Source: JBLRWS01 sp047921075
GTDB lineage: Bacteria > Bacteroidota > Rhodothermia > Balneolales > Balneolaceae
Assembly (NCBI GenBank): GCA_047921075.1
Contig: JBLRWS010000013.1
Span: 1 to 46,752 of the forward strand
Length of the DNA stretch: 46,752 bases
Direction: 5' to 3'
Shown: positions 34,199 through 42,583 of the stretch, one piece after another
Position numbering within the stretch: position 1 is the first letter of the stretch
Layout: each line of letters begins with the position of its first letter
Position numbers and translations under genes: made by a program
Notes under the pieces: generated by a model
Databases searched by the model: none
The model's input: the letters and a program-made list of their open reading frames with translations, nothing else
What the model was told of the DNA's origin: nothing

Positions 34199-35187
34199 GA
34201 TTAACGCTTCTTGTATTTGCTCTCTTCTTCCTTACCGATCAGGCAAGTTTCGGACAACAATTCAACACTGTAGAGCTTCCGGAGCGATCCATCGAATCAC
34301 CTCAACATATTTTCCAGCTGCACAAGCCATCGGTTACCAAAGAGATTGATCAGCACGATCTCATCCGCCCGCTTTTGCATACATCCGGTGAAACGTTTGA
34401 AACCTACAACTTCCGATCTCCGCTGCAGCGCACATTTACCGAAAAACCGGGCTTGGCTCTGCTTTCATCAGCTATTCTGCCCGGCAGCGGCCGTGCCGTA
34501 AACGGCAACTGGGTCATGGCCGGTGTCTATTTTGCAGTAGAAGCGTCTGCCATCTATTTAACCATCGACAGTAGAAACAGCGCCCGCAGCCTTGAGCGGT
34601 CGTATCAGCAGTTTGCGAACGAGAATTGGAGCGTTGTGGAGTATGCCCAGTGGATTGTAGAATATTACGATTTCCATGGTTTGACGGCAGACGGTATTGA
34701 CGATTTACGCTCGATGGTTGACGGAAAGAGTGCTACCTTCAATAACGATATTGATTGGGATGTCATCGATATCCAAACGTTGCGGGCGATAGAAAGAAAT
34801 ACACCCTACTTTTCGACCGATCACCAGCGCGCCAGTAATTTTTCTCATGTGTTGCCAGACTACGGCACACAGCAATATTACGAGCTTATCTCCAAGTACT
34901 ACCAATTCCAGGGCGGGTGGCGCGATTATCGATCTTCTACCGATACCCCCTTCTACATCGGGCTGCAAGGCGAAAATGCAAGCCCATTTTTCATCCAGGG
35001 TGCCGTTATGTCCCGCCAGTTTAACGGCGACTACCGCACATCCCGCAATTTGATGAGCCTGCTCATTGCCAATCACGTGATCGCTGCATTCGATAGTTTC
35101 TTTACCTTTTCTGTGAAACAAAATCGGCTGCAAACCATTCCAAGTGCGATACCCGGAGAACAGTTAAGAGTGCGTTACAGCTTCTAA
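34195..35187 (+). CDS. DUF5683-like membrane-associated protein
   Basis: A 330-residue protein with a signal peptide (about residues 1-20, ending SFGQQ). The segment PGLALLSSAILPGSGRAVNG at about 86-105, followed by a hydrophobic helix (VMAGVYFAVEASAIYLTI), resembles the DUF5683 motif of Bacteroidota envelope proteins. A second hydrophobic segment is near 290 (SLLIANHVIAAFDSFFTF). The ATGA overlap with the upstream metallopeptidase gene implies coupled translation and a shared job. The function is unknown. The family call is moderate. Confidence 0.7.
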   Translation: MRLTLLVFALFFLTDQASFGQQFNTVELPERSIESPQHIFQLHKPSVTKEIDQHDLIRPLLHTSGETFETYNFRSPLQRTFTEKPGLALLSSAILPGSGRAVNGNWVMAGVYFAVEASAIYLTIDSRNSARSLERSYQQFANENWSVVEYAQWIVEYYDFHGLTADGIDDLRSMVDGKSATFNNDIDWDVIDIQTLRAIERNTPYFSTDHQRASNFSHVLPDYGTQQYYELISKYYQFQGGWRDYRSSTDTPFYIGLQGENASPFFIQGAVMSRQFNGDYRTSRNLMSLLIANHVIAAFDSFFTFSVKQNRLQTIPSAIPGEQLRVRYSF

Positions 35188-35216
35188 TTGTTCTGCACTT
35201 ACCGTATTTTTAGATC

Positions 35217-36059
35217 ATGGATTTTTTAAAGAAGCTTTTTACCAGTAAGGTATTCTATATCTCTGTTGCCGGCATCGGTATAGCGGGGATCGCTCTTATT
35301 CTGCTGTTTGATTTTGTAATTATGCCGCGCTACACAAATTTTAACGAAGGAATAACGGTACCCGATGTAACCAAACTCTCCTTGCAGGAAGCCGAAGATC
35401 GAATTGAATCGGCCGGGCTTCGTTATGAAGTGTTAGACCGCAGGGCAAACACGGTTTATCCTGCCGATTATATTATCGATCAAACACCCTCTCCCCTTCA
35501 AATTGTAAAGCCTAATCGAAAAATTTATCTCACGGTCAACACCGCCACGCAGCCCACAACAGTTGTACCGCGCCTTGTGGATATGTCGCTTCGAAACGCA
35601 CAGGTACAGATCGAAAATCGTGGCCTGCAGCTCGGTTCCATCAGCATGGAGTCGTCTCGCTTCCGAAATGTAGTTCTGCGCCAATCCATTGCCGAAGGCG
35701 ATACCGTAGCGCGGGGCTCCATCATACACCTGACCGTTAGCGACGGGCTTGGGGATCGTCAGGTTGTCGTGCCGGATATTGTAGGCCTCAGCTACTCCGA
35801 AGCACAGCAGGCCATTCGAAGAGCAGGCCTACGAGTCGGGGAAGTGCGCTTTGAGCCAAGCCGTGAAGCCACCCCAAATACGGTACTCTCCTTCTCTCCA
35901 AATGAAGAGCAGTTAACCGAGGGCGAATCGCTTACATTGGTTCTTGCCGAGCGGTTTGATCTTCGTGAAGAGGTTGAAACCGGTGCAGTGGGTGCCGACA
36001 CAACCGCCGTGCCACCGGATACCAGCAATGACAACCAGAACCAGCCGAACAAGGAATAG
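35217..36059 (+). CDS. PASTA-domain membrane protein
   Basis: A 280-residue protein with one N-terminal membrane helix (about residues 13-33) and three PASTA domains: about 44-111 (ITVPDVTKLSLQEAEDRI), 114-182 (VVPRLVDMSLRNAQVQIENR) and 184-251 (VVVPDIVGLSYSEAQQAIRR). A low-complexity Thr/Asp/Asn/Gln tail follows. There is no kinase or transpeptidase domain, so it is a stand-alone PASTA protein, common in Bacteroidota. PASTA domains bind peptidoglycan or its precursors in other proteins. The cassette from here to 39380 mixes unrelated housekeeping genes. No Shine-Dalgarno. Confidence 0.88.
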   Translation: MDFLKKLFTSKVFYISVAGIGIAGIALILLFDFVIMPRYTNFNEGITVPDVTKLSLQEAEDRIESAGLRYEVLDRRANTVYPADYIIDQTPSPLQIVKPNRKIYLTVNTATQPTTVVPRLVDMSLRNAQVQIENRGLQLGSISMESSRFRNVVLRQSIAEGDTVARGSIIHLTVSDGLGDRQVVVPDIVGLSYSEAQQAIRRAGLRVGEVRFEPSREATPNTVLSFSPNEEQLTEGESLTLVLAERFDLREEVETGAVGADTTAVPPDTSNDNQNQPNKE

Positions 36060-36065
36060 CTCTTT

Positions 36066-36755
36066 ATGAATGTAGATCTACCCGCACTTGCCCCTTCCAT
36101 TCTTGCTGCAGATTACACCCGCCTGGGAGAGCAAATTCAGGAATGTCTGGATGCAGGCATCAATTGGCTCCACTGCGACATCATGGACGGGCATTTTGTG
36201 CCCAATATCAGCTACGGGCCGGATGTTGTGGGCGCTGTTTCGCGTTCTGCACCCGAGGCGTTTATTGATACTCATTTGATGATTGAACAGCCCGATCTGT
36301 ACATCGATGCCTTTGCAGAGGCCGGCTCCGACCTGATTTCCGTACACGTAGAAGCCTGTAAACACCTGCATCGAACCCTACAGCATATTTCATCAGCCGG
36401 CTGCATGACCGGTGTTGTGCTGAACCCTGCCACACCGGTATCATCCATCGAACCCATACTGGATATGGTTGATTTGGTACTTGTGATGAGTGTTAACCCG
36501 GGATTTGGCGGGCAAAAATTTATCGAATCCAGCCTTCGGAAAATCCAGGAGCTTAAAGTGTTAAAAGAAAATACTCCCTATAGCTACCTAATTGAAGTTG
36601 ACGGCGGAGTGAATGTTAAAAACAGCATGGAGTGCACCCGTGCAGGAGCCGATGTGCTGGTAGCAGGAAGCAGTGTGTTTGGATCCGGCTCCATCGCCAA
36701 AAATGTAAACGATTTGCGCCAAAAAGCCATTTTAGGTACAGATCAGATCACGTAA
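36066..36755 (+). CDS. rpe: Ribulose-phosphate 3-epimerase
   Basis: A 229-residue TIM-barrel epimerase of the pentose phosphate pathway that interconverts ribulose 5-phosphate and xylulose 5-phosphate. Family motifs are in order: LAPSILAADYTRLGEQI, LHCDIMDGHFVPNIS with metal ligands, IDTHLMIEQPDLYI, LVLVMSVNPGFGGQKFI and EVDGGVN, and a phosphate-binding GADVLVAGSSVFG. Complete. It lies 6 bp after the PASTA gene and is followed by phoH. Confidence 0.97.
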   Translation: MNVDLPALAPSILAADYTRLGEQIQECLDAGINWLHCDIMDGHFVPNISYGPDVVGAVSRSAPEAFIDTHLMIEQPDLYIDAFAEAGSDLISVHVEACKHLHRTLQHISSAGCMTGVVLNPATPVSSIEPILDMVDLVLVMSVNPGFGGQKFIESSLRKIQELKVLKENTPYSYLIEVDGGVNVKNSMECTRAGADVLVAGSSVFGSGSIAKNVNDLRQKAILGTDQIT

Positions 36756-36831
36756 CCAAAAAACCATCCCTATTACAACCAGTAAAAAAATTATAGAGCA
36801 AACCATTGATCTCGGCGATATCGATCCGCTT

Positions 36832-37764
36832 TTGCTGTTCGGTTTCGAGGATAAAAATCTGGACGTGCTCCGAAGCAGCTTTTCAAACATTACGCTGACC
36901 GCAAGAGGCTCTTCCATTAAGCTCAGCGGAACTCCCTCGGAAGTAGGACAAGCCAGCGACATTCTTCAGGAAATGATCTCGATGGTTCATCGCGGAAAAG
37001 GTGTATCCGAGCGCGATATTCATACGCTTTTGGCGTTATCAGACAAAGGTGTAAAATTGGATCAACAAACATCCGATTTTGAGCCCGAGAGCGCAGATGT
37101 TATTCTACACACACATACCGGAGAAACCGTCTCTGCCAAAACGCCGGGGCAGAGCGCAATCGTCAAAGCTTCCGTAAAGAACGACATCTTGTTTGCCATC
37201 GGCCCGGCCGGAACCGGTAAAACCTACACCTCGGTAGCCCTCGCAGTAAAAGCACTGAAAGAGCGGAAGGTGAAAAAAATCATCTTGGCGCGGCCCGCTG
37301 TCGAAGCCGGAGAAAACCTTGGGTTCCTTCCCGGTGATCTCAAGGAAAAAATCGACCCCTACCTCCGCCCTCTCTACGATGCCCTCGAAGAGATGATCGA
37401 ATTTGATAAGCTCGAATTTCAGTTGGCAAAAAACATTATCGAAATCGCACCGCTTGCGTACATGCGCGGACGAACTCTAAACAATGCGTTTGTCATTTTG
37501 GATGAAGCTCAAAACGCGACCAATACGCAAATGAAGATGTTCCTGACGCGTATCGGATTCAACAGCCGTGCAATTATTACAGGGGATATCACACAAACCG
37601 ACCTGCCCCGAAAGCAGCAGTCGGGGCTGATCTCCATTCAAAAAATCCTGGATAAAATTGAAGGCATCTCCTTTGTATATCTCGATCAAAAAGATGTGGT
37701 TCGCCATAAACTTGTGCGAGACATCATTGATGCCTACGAAAAATTTGAAAATAAAAAAGAGTAA
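36832..37764 (+). CDS. phoH: PhoH-like ATPase
   Basis: A PhoH-family P-loop ATPase. Walker A GPAGTGKT is at residues 124-131 and Walker B VILDEAQNA at 221-229 (counting from the coordinate given). LARPAVEAGENLGFLPGDL and TGDITQTDLP are family hallmarks. A role in RNA metabolism or stress is suggested for the family. The listed start is the first canonical codon, a TTG at 36832. However, the frame is open from 36736 and the 20 codons before the TTG read EQTIDLGDIDPLLLFGFED-like text that matches the conserved PhoH N-terminus. The real start is probably a non-canonical codon upstream, best ATT at 36772, giving 330 residues. Confidence 0.93.
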   Translation: MLFGFEDKNLDVLRSSFSNITLTARGSSIKLSGTPSEVGQASDILQEMISMVHRGKGVSERDIHTLLALSDKGVKLDQQTSDFEPESADVILHTHTGETVSAKTPGQSAIVKASVKNDILFAIGPAGTGKTYTSVALAVKALKERKVKKIILARPAVEAGENLGFLPGDLKEKIDPYLRPLYDALEEMIEFDKLEFQLAKNIIEIAPLAYMRGRTLNNAFVILDEAQNATNTQMKMFLTRIGFNSRAIITGDITQTDLPRKQQSGLISIQKILDKIEGISFVYLDQKDVVRHKLVRDIIDAYEKFENKKE

Positions 37765-37773
37765 CGGATAAAC

Positions 37774-38589
37774 ATGGCGAATCAAACCCCGGCCACCGTC
37801 CAAAAAACATCGGTGCATGCACTCTACGAAGGCACCTTTTCCGTGGGGCTCGATAAAGAGTTTTACCGTATTGAGCGAAGTGAATCGCCCCGAAAAGGAG
37901 CACTCAAATTGTCGATCAATCCCTTTCTGGTGTCAACCCGGGATCGAAATGTGTTGATAGATGCCGGTTTAGGGGATCTGTTTGGCGGCGATACCACCAT
38001 CGAAACCATACTCGAGAATCTGGAACACCACGGGATATCGAATTACGAGATCACAGATGTTATTCTCTCCCACCTTCACTTCGATCATGTAGCCGGGCTG
38101 GCTCATCGTGCAAACGGATATTGGGAACTTACATTTCCCGATGCCAAGATCCATCTGTCTGATAATGGCTGGAAAAAGCTGCACTCATTGGCAAAAAATC
38201 TAACCGACGATCAGGCTCAGTTTTTTCATTTTCTTGATTCCCAGGCAGACATCCATTTTTTAGGTGAAGAATCAAAACCGCTGCCGGGATTCCGCACTGT
38301 TCACATGGGCGGGCATACAGAGTTTCATCAGGTAATATACTATGCCGATGAATCCCTCTCCTTCGTAATGGCCGGCGATATTTTGGGTACGCGCGGAGCC
38401 ATTAACAAAACCTACGCGGCCAAGTACGACTACGAGCCCAAACGGAGTATGGCCGCCAGAGAAGAACTTCAGGCGTATGCCTTTCAGGAGAAGGCCGCTA
38501 TTTTAGCCTACCACGATTCAATCAACCCCGTCTTCCGTCTTACAAATCACGATGAAACCAAAGGCTACACTCTTCAAAACGGATTATAA
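37774..38589 (+). CDS. Metallo-beta-lactamase-fold hydrolase
   Basis: A 271-residue MBL-fold protein. The HxHxDH zinc motif is at residues 100-105 (SHLHFDHVAGL), an aspartate-bearing strand VLIDAGLGDLF precedes it, and the later ligands are in HMGGHTEFHQVIY and VMAGDILGT. The overall layout resembles lactonase-like or ribonuclease-unrelated members of the family (AttM/AiiA group), but I would not claim quorum quenching. It starts 9 bp after phoH, and its stop overlaps the next start (TAATG). Confidence 0.9.
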   Translation: MANQTPATVQKTSVHALYEGTFSVGLDKEFYRIERSESPRKGALKLSINPFLVSTRDRNVLIDAGLGDLFGGDTTIETILENLEHHGISNYEITDVILSHLHFDHVAGLAHRANGYWELTFPDAKIHLSDNGWKKLHSLAKNLTDDQAQFFHFLDSQADIHFLGEESKPLPGFRTVHMGGHTEFHQVIYYADESLSFVMAGDILGTRGAINKTYAAKYDYEPKRSMAAREELQAYAFQEKAAILAYHDSINPVFRLTNHDETKGYTLQNGL

Positions 38590-39380
38590 TGGCTGATTCA
38601 TCCCATATCGAGCAAATCAAACAGCACCTTATACAAAACGGCTTTCCCGAAACTGTGGATAGTGTCGTCATTTTAGGATCGGGATTGGGCGATTTTACAT
38701 CGGTTATCCAAAACCCTGTCATCGTTTCATATTCAGATATTCCCGGTTTTCCTACATCCTCTGTGCCCGGCCATTCCGGCGAGCTTATTTTTGGCACGGT
38801 AAAGGATAAAACAACCATCGCTTTTTCGGGCCGTTTCCATCACTATGAAGGATATCCCTATCAAAAAACCGTACTGCCCGTAAGGCTTGCCGAGGCTTTT
38901 TCAGCCAAAAAGCTGATCATCTCTAACGCTGCCGGAGCAATTAACACGGCGTTTAAAATTGGCGATTTAATGGTAATCGAAGATGTTTTTCGGTTTTTCC
39001 AAAAAGTGACGGCTGCCCCGGCAGAACCCTATCGAATACAGCTTTTCAAAACCGCTGAAACCGTTCGCCAGATAGCCGCCTCCATCGGCTTAGAGGTTCA
39101 ACGTGGCACCTATCTGTTCATGAAGGGGCCAAACTACGAAACCAAGGCAGAAATTCGGGCTTTTCGAATCCTTGGTGCCGATGTTGTTGGAATGAGTACA
39201 GCCCCCGAAATTATTGAATCGAGCCGAATTGGGCTCCCTACCGCTGCCATCTCCTTGGTAACCAATATGGCCGCCGGTGTGCAAAAAGGAAAGTTGGACC
39301 ACTCTGAAGTAAAAGAAGCCGCCGAAAGCCGAAAAGATGACTTTGCTCGCCTCGTTTCGGAACTCATCGCTCAACTGTAA
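38589..39380 (+). CDS. Purine-nucleoside phosphorylase (class I, trimeric type)
   Basis: A 263-residue phosphorylase of the PNP/MTAP family. Motifs: VILGSGLGDF (phosphate binding), VPGHSGELIFGTV, FSGRFHHYEGYP, ISNAAGAIN, KGPNYETKAEIR and DVVGMSTAPE, with NMAAG near the end. It cleaves inosine and guanosine-type nucleosides to the base and ribose 1-phosphate for salvage. The start overlaps the previous stop by one base. It is convergent with the DUF3307 gene, one base apart. Confidence 0.94.
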   Translation: MADSSHIEQIKQHLIQNGFPETVDSVVILGSGLGDFTSVIQNPVIVSYSDIPGFPTSSVPGHSGELIFGTVKDKTTIAFSGRFHHYEGYPYQKTVLPVRLAEAFSAKKLIISNAAGAINTAFKIGDLMVIEDVFRFFQKVTAAPAEPYRIQLFKTAETVRQIAASIGLEVQRGTYLFMKGPNYETKAEIRAFRILGADVVGMSTAPEIIESSRIGLPTAAISLVTNMAAGVQKGKLDHSEVKEAAESRKDDFARLVSELIAQL

Positions 39381-39381
39381 A

Positions 39382-40104
39382 TCAGCCGGCAGCCGATAGC
39401 ACCGCCTGAGCCGCCATTCCCGTTGCAATAGCCAAAACAAAGCTGTACAAAGTGCCGATGAGCACGTATTCAGTAAGCTTTCGATTGTTGGCATTACTCA
39501 AGTCACCAAATCGAAAAACCGACTTGGCAGCAAGCAAAAAACCGATCACCTGCCAATTATTGGTGAAAATAGCAGTGATAATCATCAGACGTTCAAGTAT
39601 TCCGATAAAAAGCCCCGCATTGTCGAGCGAGCCGTTTTTGTCGGTCTCCATCTCATGAGCCCACCGGCGCATACCGTAATGGATGATTACCGATGCCGGC
39701 ATGGTAACAAAAATGAGCGATGTCGCATAAATCCACACTTGATCAACCATCGACAGTGATGAGAGCCCCACCGGCCAAAAATACCAGCCTATAAACACGA
39801 TAATGCCAATGTGAGTCAATTGGTCTCCAAAAAACCATTTCGCCTCCGATGTGCGGGTTTGAAAACTCACCTTGATACCGTCAATAATATAATGGCTGCA
39901 TGTGATGAGTAAAATGGGCAGCCACGCATGCACGTCCCACAAAAAAAGAAACATCAAGCCGCAGTGAATCAGTGCATGCAGTACCAAAAAACCGGACCGC
40001 CATCGATATCGGTTTTTGTTGTCAACCAAACGCTTCGGTTGGGTAAGGAAATCACCGACCAGATGAGCAGCCAGCAGTTTTACTATGACGATCTCTGCAT
40101 TCAT
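39382..40104 (-). CDS. DUF3307 membrane protein
   Basis: A 240-residue integral membrane protein with about six hydrophobic segments. The opening AAHLVGDFLTQPKRLVDNKN and the following HALIHCGLMFLF, HYIIDGIKV and GDQLTHIGIIVFI carry the histidine and aspartate residues conserved in DUF3307. The function of the family is not known to me. It follows the SatD gene after 12 bp on the same strand, a pairing seen in other Bacteroidota, so the two likely work together. The palindrome array before satD would then control both. Confidence 0.82.
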   Translation of the reverse strand: MNAEIVIVKLLAAHLVGDFLTQPKRLVDNKNRYRWRSGFLVLHALIHCGLMFLFLWDVHAWLPILLITCSHYIIDGIKVSFQTRTSEAKWFFGDQLTHIGIIVFIGWYFWPVGLSSLSMVDQVWIYATSLIFVTMPASVIIHYGMRRWAHEMETDKNGSLDNAGLFIGILERLMIITAIFTNNWQVIGFLLAAKSVFRFGDLSNANNRKLTEYVLIGTLYSFVLAIATGMAAQAVLSAAG

Positions 40105-40116
40105 GCATGGTTAGGT

Positions 40117-40728
40117 TTATTGAACTCTCTCCCGATAATACGTTTCAAACTCGATAATTTCCTGAAGAGATGCACGCTTTATACGCTCATTTACAGAAGA
40201 TTGTGTAATACCTATTTTTTTTGCGATCTCTTTTTGGGTAATCGATGATTCCGAAAAAATCAGCTCCGCTACCTCCGCAGCATTTTCGCTCCAGCCATCG
40301 ATAATGGCCGACGCAAGCAGCAGCAACATGTTCATCTCTTTATCGAGCTGTTCACTTTCTGATGTAAAGCCCAGGCTTTTTTTCTCAGATTTAATTTTGT
40401 CGAGAAGCTCTCCGGAATAGATAAAAGGATCACTAATTGATTCGCTAATGTACTCTCCGTGGTAGAAAGAATGCATCCCCAAAGCGATGGCAATTCGAAC
40501 ATCCAGCGTTTTGCGCTTGGCCTGTTTGATGGCCGCTTTAATCATCAGTGCGGCCCGAAGTGCATCTTCGGTGGGTACTTTGAGCTGAAAGCTATCCCCT
40601 CTAAATACGTCCCAATCAACAGGCGATTTTCCAAAACGTTCAAGACACCTCTTTAGCGGAACCTGCCAAAGCTCTGCATCAGACGTGCTTCTTGAATTGA
40701 TGATATCTCCTGTTAGTATTGCTGCCAT
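40117..40728 (-). CDS. SatD-family regulator with C-terminal HTH
   Basis: A 203-residue SatD-like protein. The N-terminal part (MAAILTGDIINSRSTSDAEL, then FRGDSFQLKVP and RIAIALGMHSFYHGEYISES) follows the SatD domain, which has the look of a nucleotide-cyclase-like ferredoxin fold. The last 45 residues are a helix-turn-helix (SITQKEIAKKIGITQSSVNERI, about residues 162-185). It therefore may bind DNA. Three identical palindromes lie within 85 bp of its start codon, and it is natural to propose that it binds them and controls itself and the DUF3307 gene. The SatD name comes from an acid-tolerance operon of Streptococcus; the role here is not established. Confidence 0.85.
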   Translation of the reverse strand: MAAILTGDIINSRSTSDAELWQVPLKRCLERFGKSPVDWDVFRGDSFQLKVPTEDALRAALMIKAAIKQAKRKTLDVRIAIALGMHSFYHGEYISESISDPFIYSGELLDKIKSEKKSLGFTSESEQLDKEMNMLLLLASAIIDGWSENAAEVAELIFSESSITQKEIAKKIGITQSSVNERIKRASLQEIIEFETYYRERVQ

Positions 40729-40736
40729 ACCTTAAT

Positions 40737-40812
40737 ATCGGGTTTTTTCCCGATAATATCAATTTATCGGGTTTTTTCCCGATTTTGTATCATTATCGGG
40801 TTTTTTCCCGAT
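40737..40812. promoter_or_regulatory. Three identical 18-bp palindromes at 29-bp period
   Basis: The palindrome ATCGGGTTTTTTCCCGAT occurs exactly at 40737-40754, 40766-40783 and 40795-40812. The starts are 29 bp apart both times, separated by unrelated 11-bp spacers. The array fills the 85-bp gap between the photolyase stop codon (40814) and the satD start (40728). Arms are 6 bp around an invariant T6 centre. Conserved sites with unconserved spacers fit protein binding sites, probably for the SatD helix-turn-helix. Stem-loops in RNA with an A6 loop are the alternative. Confidence 0.8.
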
Positions 40813-40813
40813 A

Positions 40814-42292
40814 TTAAAGCAGTCTTTTCTGAGTCCCGTAGCGATCCAAATACTGCTTCAACTTTACTTTTTTACGGGTGCTATCGCTGGTCATGTAGCG
40901 AAGCTTTCCAAAAATCGGCCTCTCCTGCCACGCACGGTCAAATCGCCCAAAGCACCAAAAAATTCCGGAGTAGCTGTTGGGATCGCGCCCATCTATCGCA
41001 TAGGTGTTATTCAGGTCGATGAGATACTGCAGCGCCGTTTCAGGATCGGGCGTCCACTCAATCACTTTTTTTCCCCAAAGCATTCGCAGGTAATTGTGGA
41101 TGATCCCTTCTTCTCGAAGCTGAGTCTGAGCAGCATTCCAGATGTCATCATGCGTTTGGGAGTTGGCCAGCTCATCATAGCTGTAGATCCATTCACGTGG
41201 GTCATTGCGGTGTTTTTTCATCGTTTCCAGTGCCCAATCGGGAAGGCTGTCAAATTGATCGTAATCGTCGCGATGGTGCGCAAAGTGGAATCCAACTTCG
41301 CGCCAGGTAATCACCTCATCTAAAAAGCTGCCGATATTCGGATTTCCGTTAAAAAACCCGCCCGTTGATCCCTTATTGAACGTGATTGTATCCAGATCCC
41401 ATCCATCGGGCTGATGCTCCAGTACGGCCTTCACAACTTCATACTCAGAAATTTTTCCGAAATGCAGCCAGGCACTTAATTGACTCGTTTTCTTCTCATC
41501 AGGATCGTTTCTTTTTTCATCATACTCCAGCAATCCATTCTTGATAAACTGCCCCAGCATACCAAGTGCTGCGGAGCGGCTGCCATACCAGTCGATCGGC
41601 TTTACAGCGTGGTCAATATTCAGGCCGGCTACAACATCAGCAATCGAATTCAGAGCCTTTCTGCCATCCGGTGCACCATCAAAAAGAGTAGCCGGCAGCG
41701 TCACGTCATTTCTGTTCTCAAGGCCGTTCAGCGGATTCTGTTTCGGCGGATTGGTAAACGCCTCCACAAAGTTCCGTTGCATAATCTTGCGAAAAAAGTA
41801 TGCGCTGTAAGGATCTTTATCGGTCAAGCCAAGTGGAATCAACCCGTTGCTATCTACCGTGACATACGGAATGTCGAACTCTTTCGGGTATCTCGCATTC
41901 CGTTTTCTCATAATAAAAACGGGATATTCATCCGAAACCAACAAAGCGGCTCTCGAGGCCAATTTTCGGAGGAGGGCATCGTATTGTCCCGGCTTCTGCT
42001 CCACAAACGAAACGTAGTTCAGATTTTGTTCTTCGGCGTACTCAAGATGCTCCTTCATCCCCTGCATCATAAAGGTGTGGGTTCGGGCAGTAGCCCAGGG
42101 ATAGTTGCACGAAAATGCTTCGAGAATGACCAGCGGCTTGCCAAGCTTATTGGCCCATGCAATGGCGTACTCCAGTGCAAAATTATAGTGAAAGCGCCGG
42201 TTGATCTGCATCCAGTAGAGAACGTACTCACCATCGGTATTCGGTTCGTTTTGATTCCGTTCAAAAACTCGTTTAGAATTGAAATTTTTCAT
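40814..42292 (-). CDS. phr: Class II CPD photolyase
   Basis: A 492-residue flavin photolyase of class II, which repairs cyclobutane pyrimidine dimers with blue light. Class II features: VLYWMQINRRFHYNFALEYA at the N-terminus, SAWLHFGKISEYEV, WREVGFHFAHH, WIYSYDELANSQTHDDIWNA, and the C-terminal MLWGKKVIEWTPDP then SYSGIFWCFGRFDRAWQERP. Length is normal for class II. It lies directly upstream of satD on the same strand but is separated by the palindrome array, so a shared transcript is possible but not certain. There is no good Shine-Dalgarno. Class II enzymes are less common in bacteria than class I. Confidence 0.96.
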   Translation of the reverse strand: MKNFNSKRVFERNQNEPNTDGEYVLYWMQINRRFHYNFALEYAIAWANKLGKPLVILEAFSCNYPWATARTHTFMMQGMKEHLEYAEEQNLNYVSFVEQKPGQYDALLRKLASRAALLVSDEYPVFIMRKRNARYPKEFDIPYVTVDSNGLIPLGLTDKDPYSAYFFRKIMQRNFVEAFTNPPKQNPLNGLENRNDVTLPATLFDGAPDGRKALNSIADVVAGLNIDHAVKPIDWYGSRSAALGMLGQFIKNGLLEYDEKRNDPDEKKTSQLSAWLHFGKISEYEVVKAVLEHQPDGWDLDTITFNKGSTGGFFNGNPNIGSFLDEVITWREVGFHFAHHRDDYDQFDSLPDWALETMKKHRNDPREWIYSYDELANSQTHDDIWNAAQTQLREEGIIHNYLRMLWGKKVIEWTPDPETALQYLIDLNNTYAIDGRDPNSYSGIFWCFGRFDRAWQERPIFGKLRYMTSDSTRKKVKLKQYLDRYGTQKRLL

Positions 42293-42327
42293 GGAAGCAG
42301 TAACAACAAATAGAGTACTTCAATTCC

Positions 42328-42443
42328 GGACTCACCCCCTGTCTCGCTTACGCGGGATAAAAGAGGAGCCCTCTCTGCGCAGTCGCTCTCGTTCGCTTAA
42401 GGCGAACTCTGCTCCTTTGCATAGAGGGGAACGCCTGAATGGG
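42328..42443 (+). repeat. Palindromic repeat element, copy A
   Basis: The element starts GGACTCACCCCCTGTCTCGC and ends AGAGGGGAACGCCTGA. Positions 42330-42376 recur exactly, in inverted orientation, at 45654-45700 (47 of 47 identical). The end motif matches copy B at 45001. The rest of the 290-bp gap between the photolyase and PBP genes shows no gene. Confidence 0.85.
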
Positions 42444-42583
42444 TTTAGAAACCGATCACAAATAACAGCTGATTGAGCGTTCTGCAACATAACCCTACCT
42501 TCATCACCAGATATCAGGAACATAAATCTTGCCGCATGGTTTTAACCGTTGCTGTAATAGAATAAATCAAATCTCTCTGCCCT

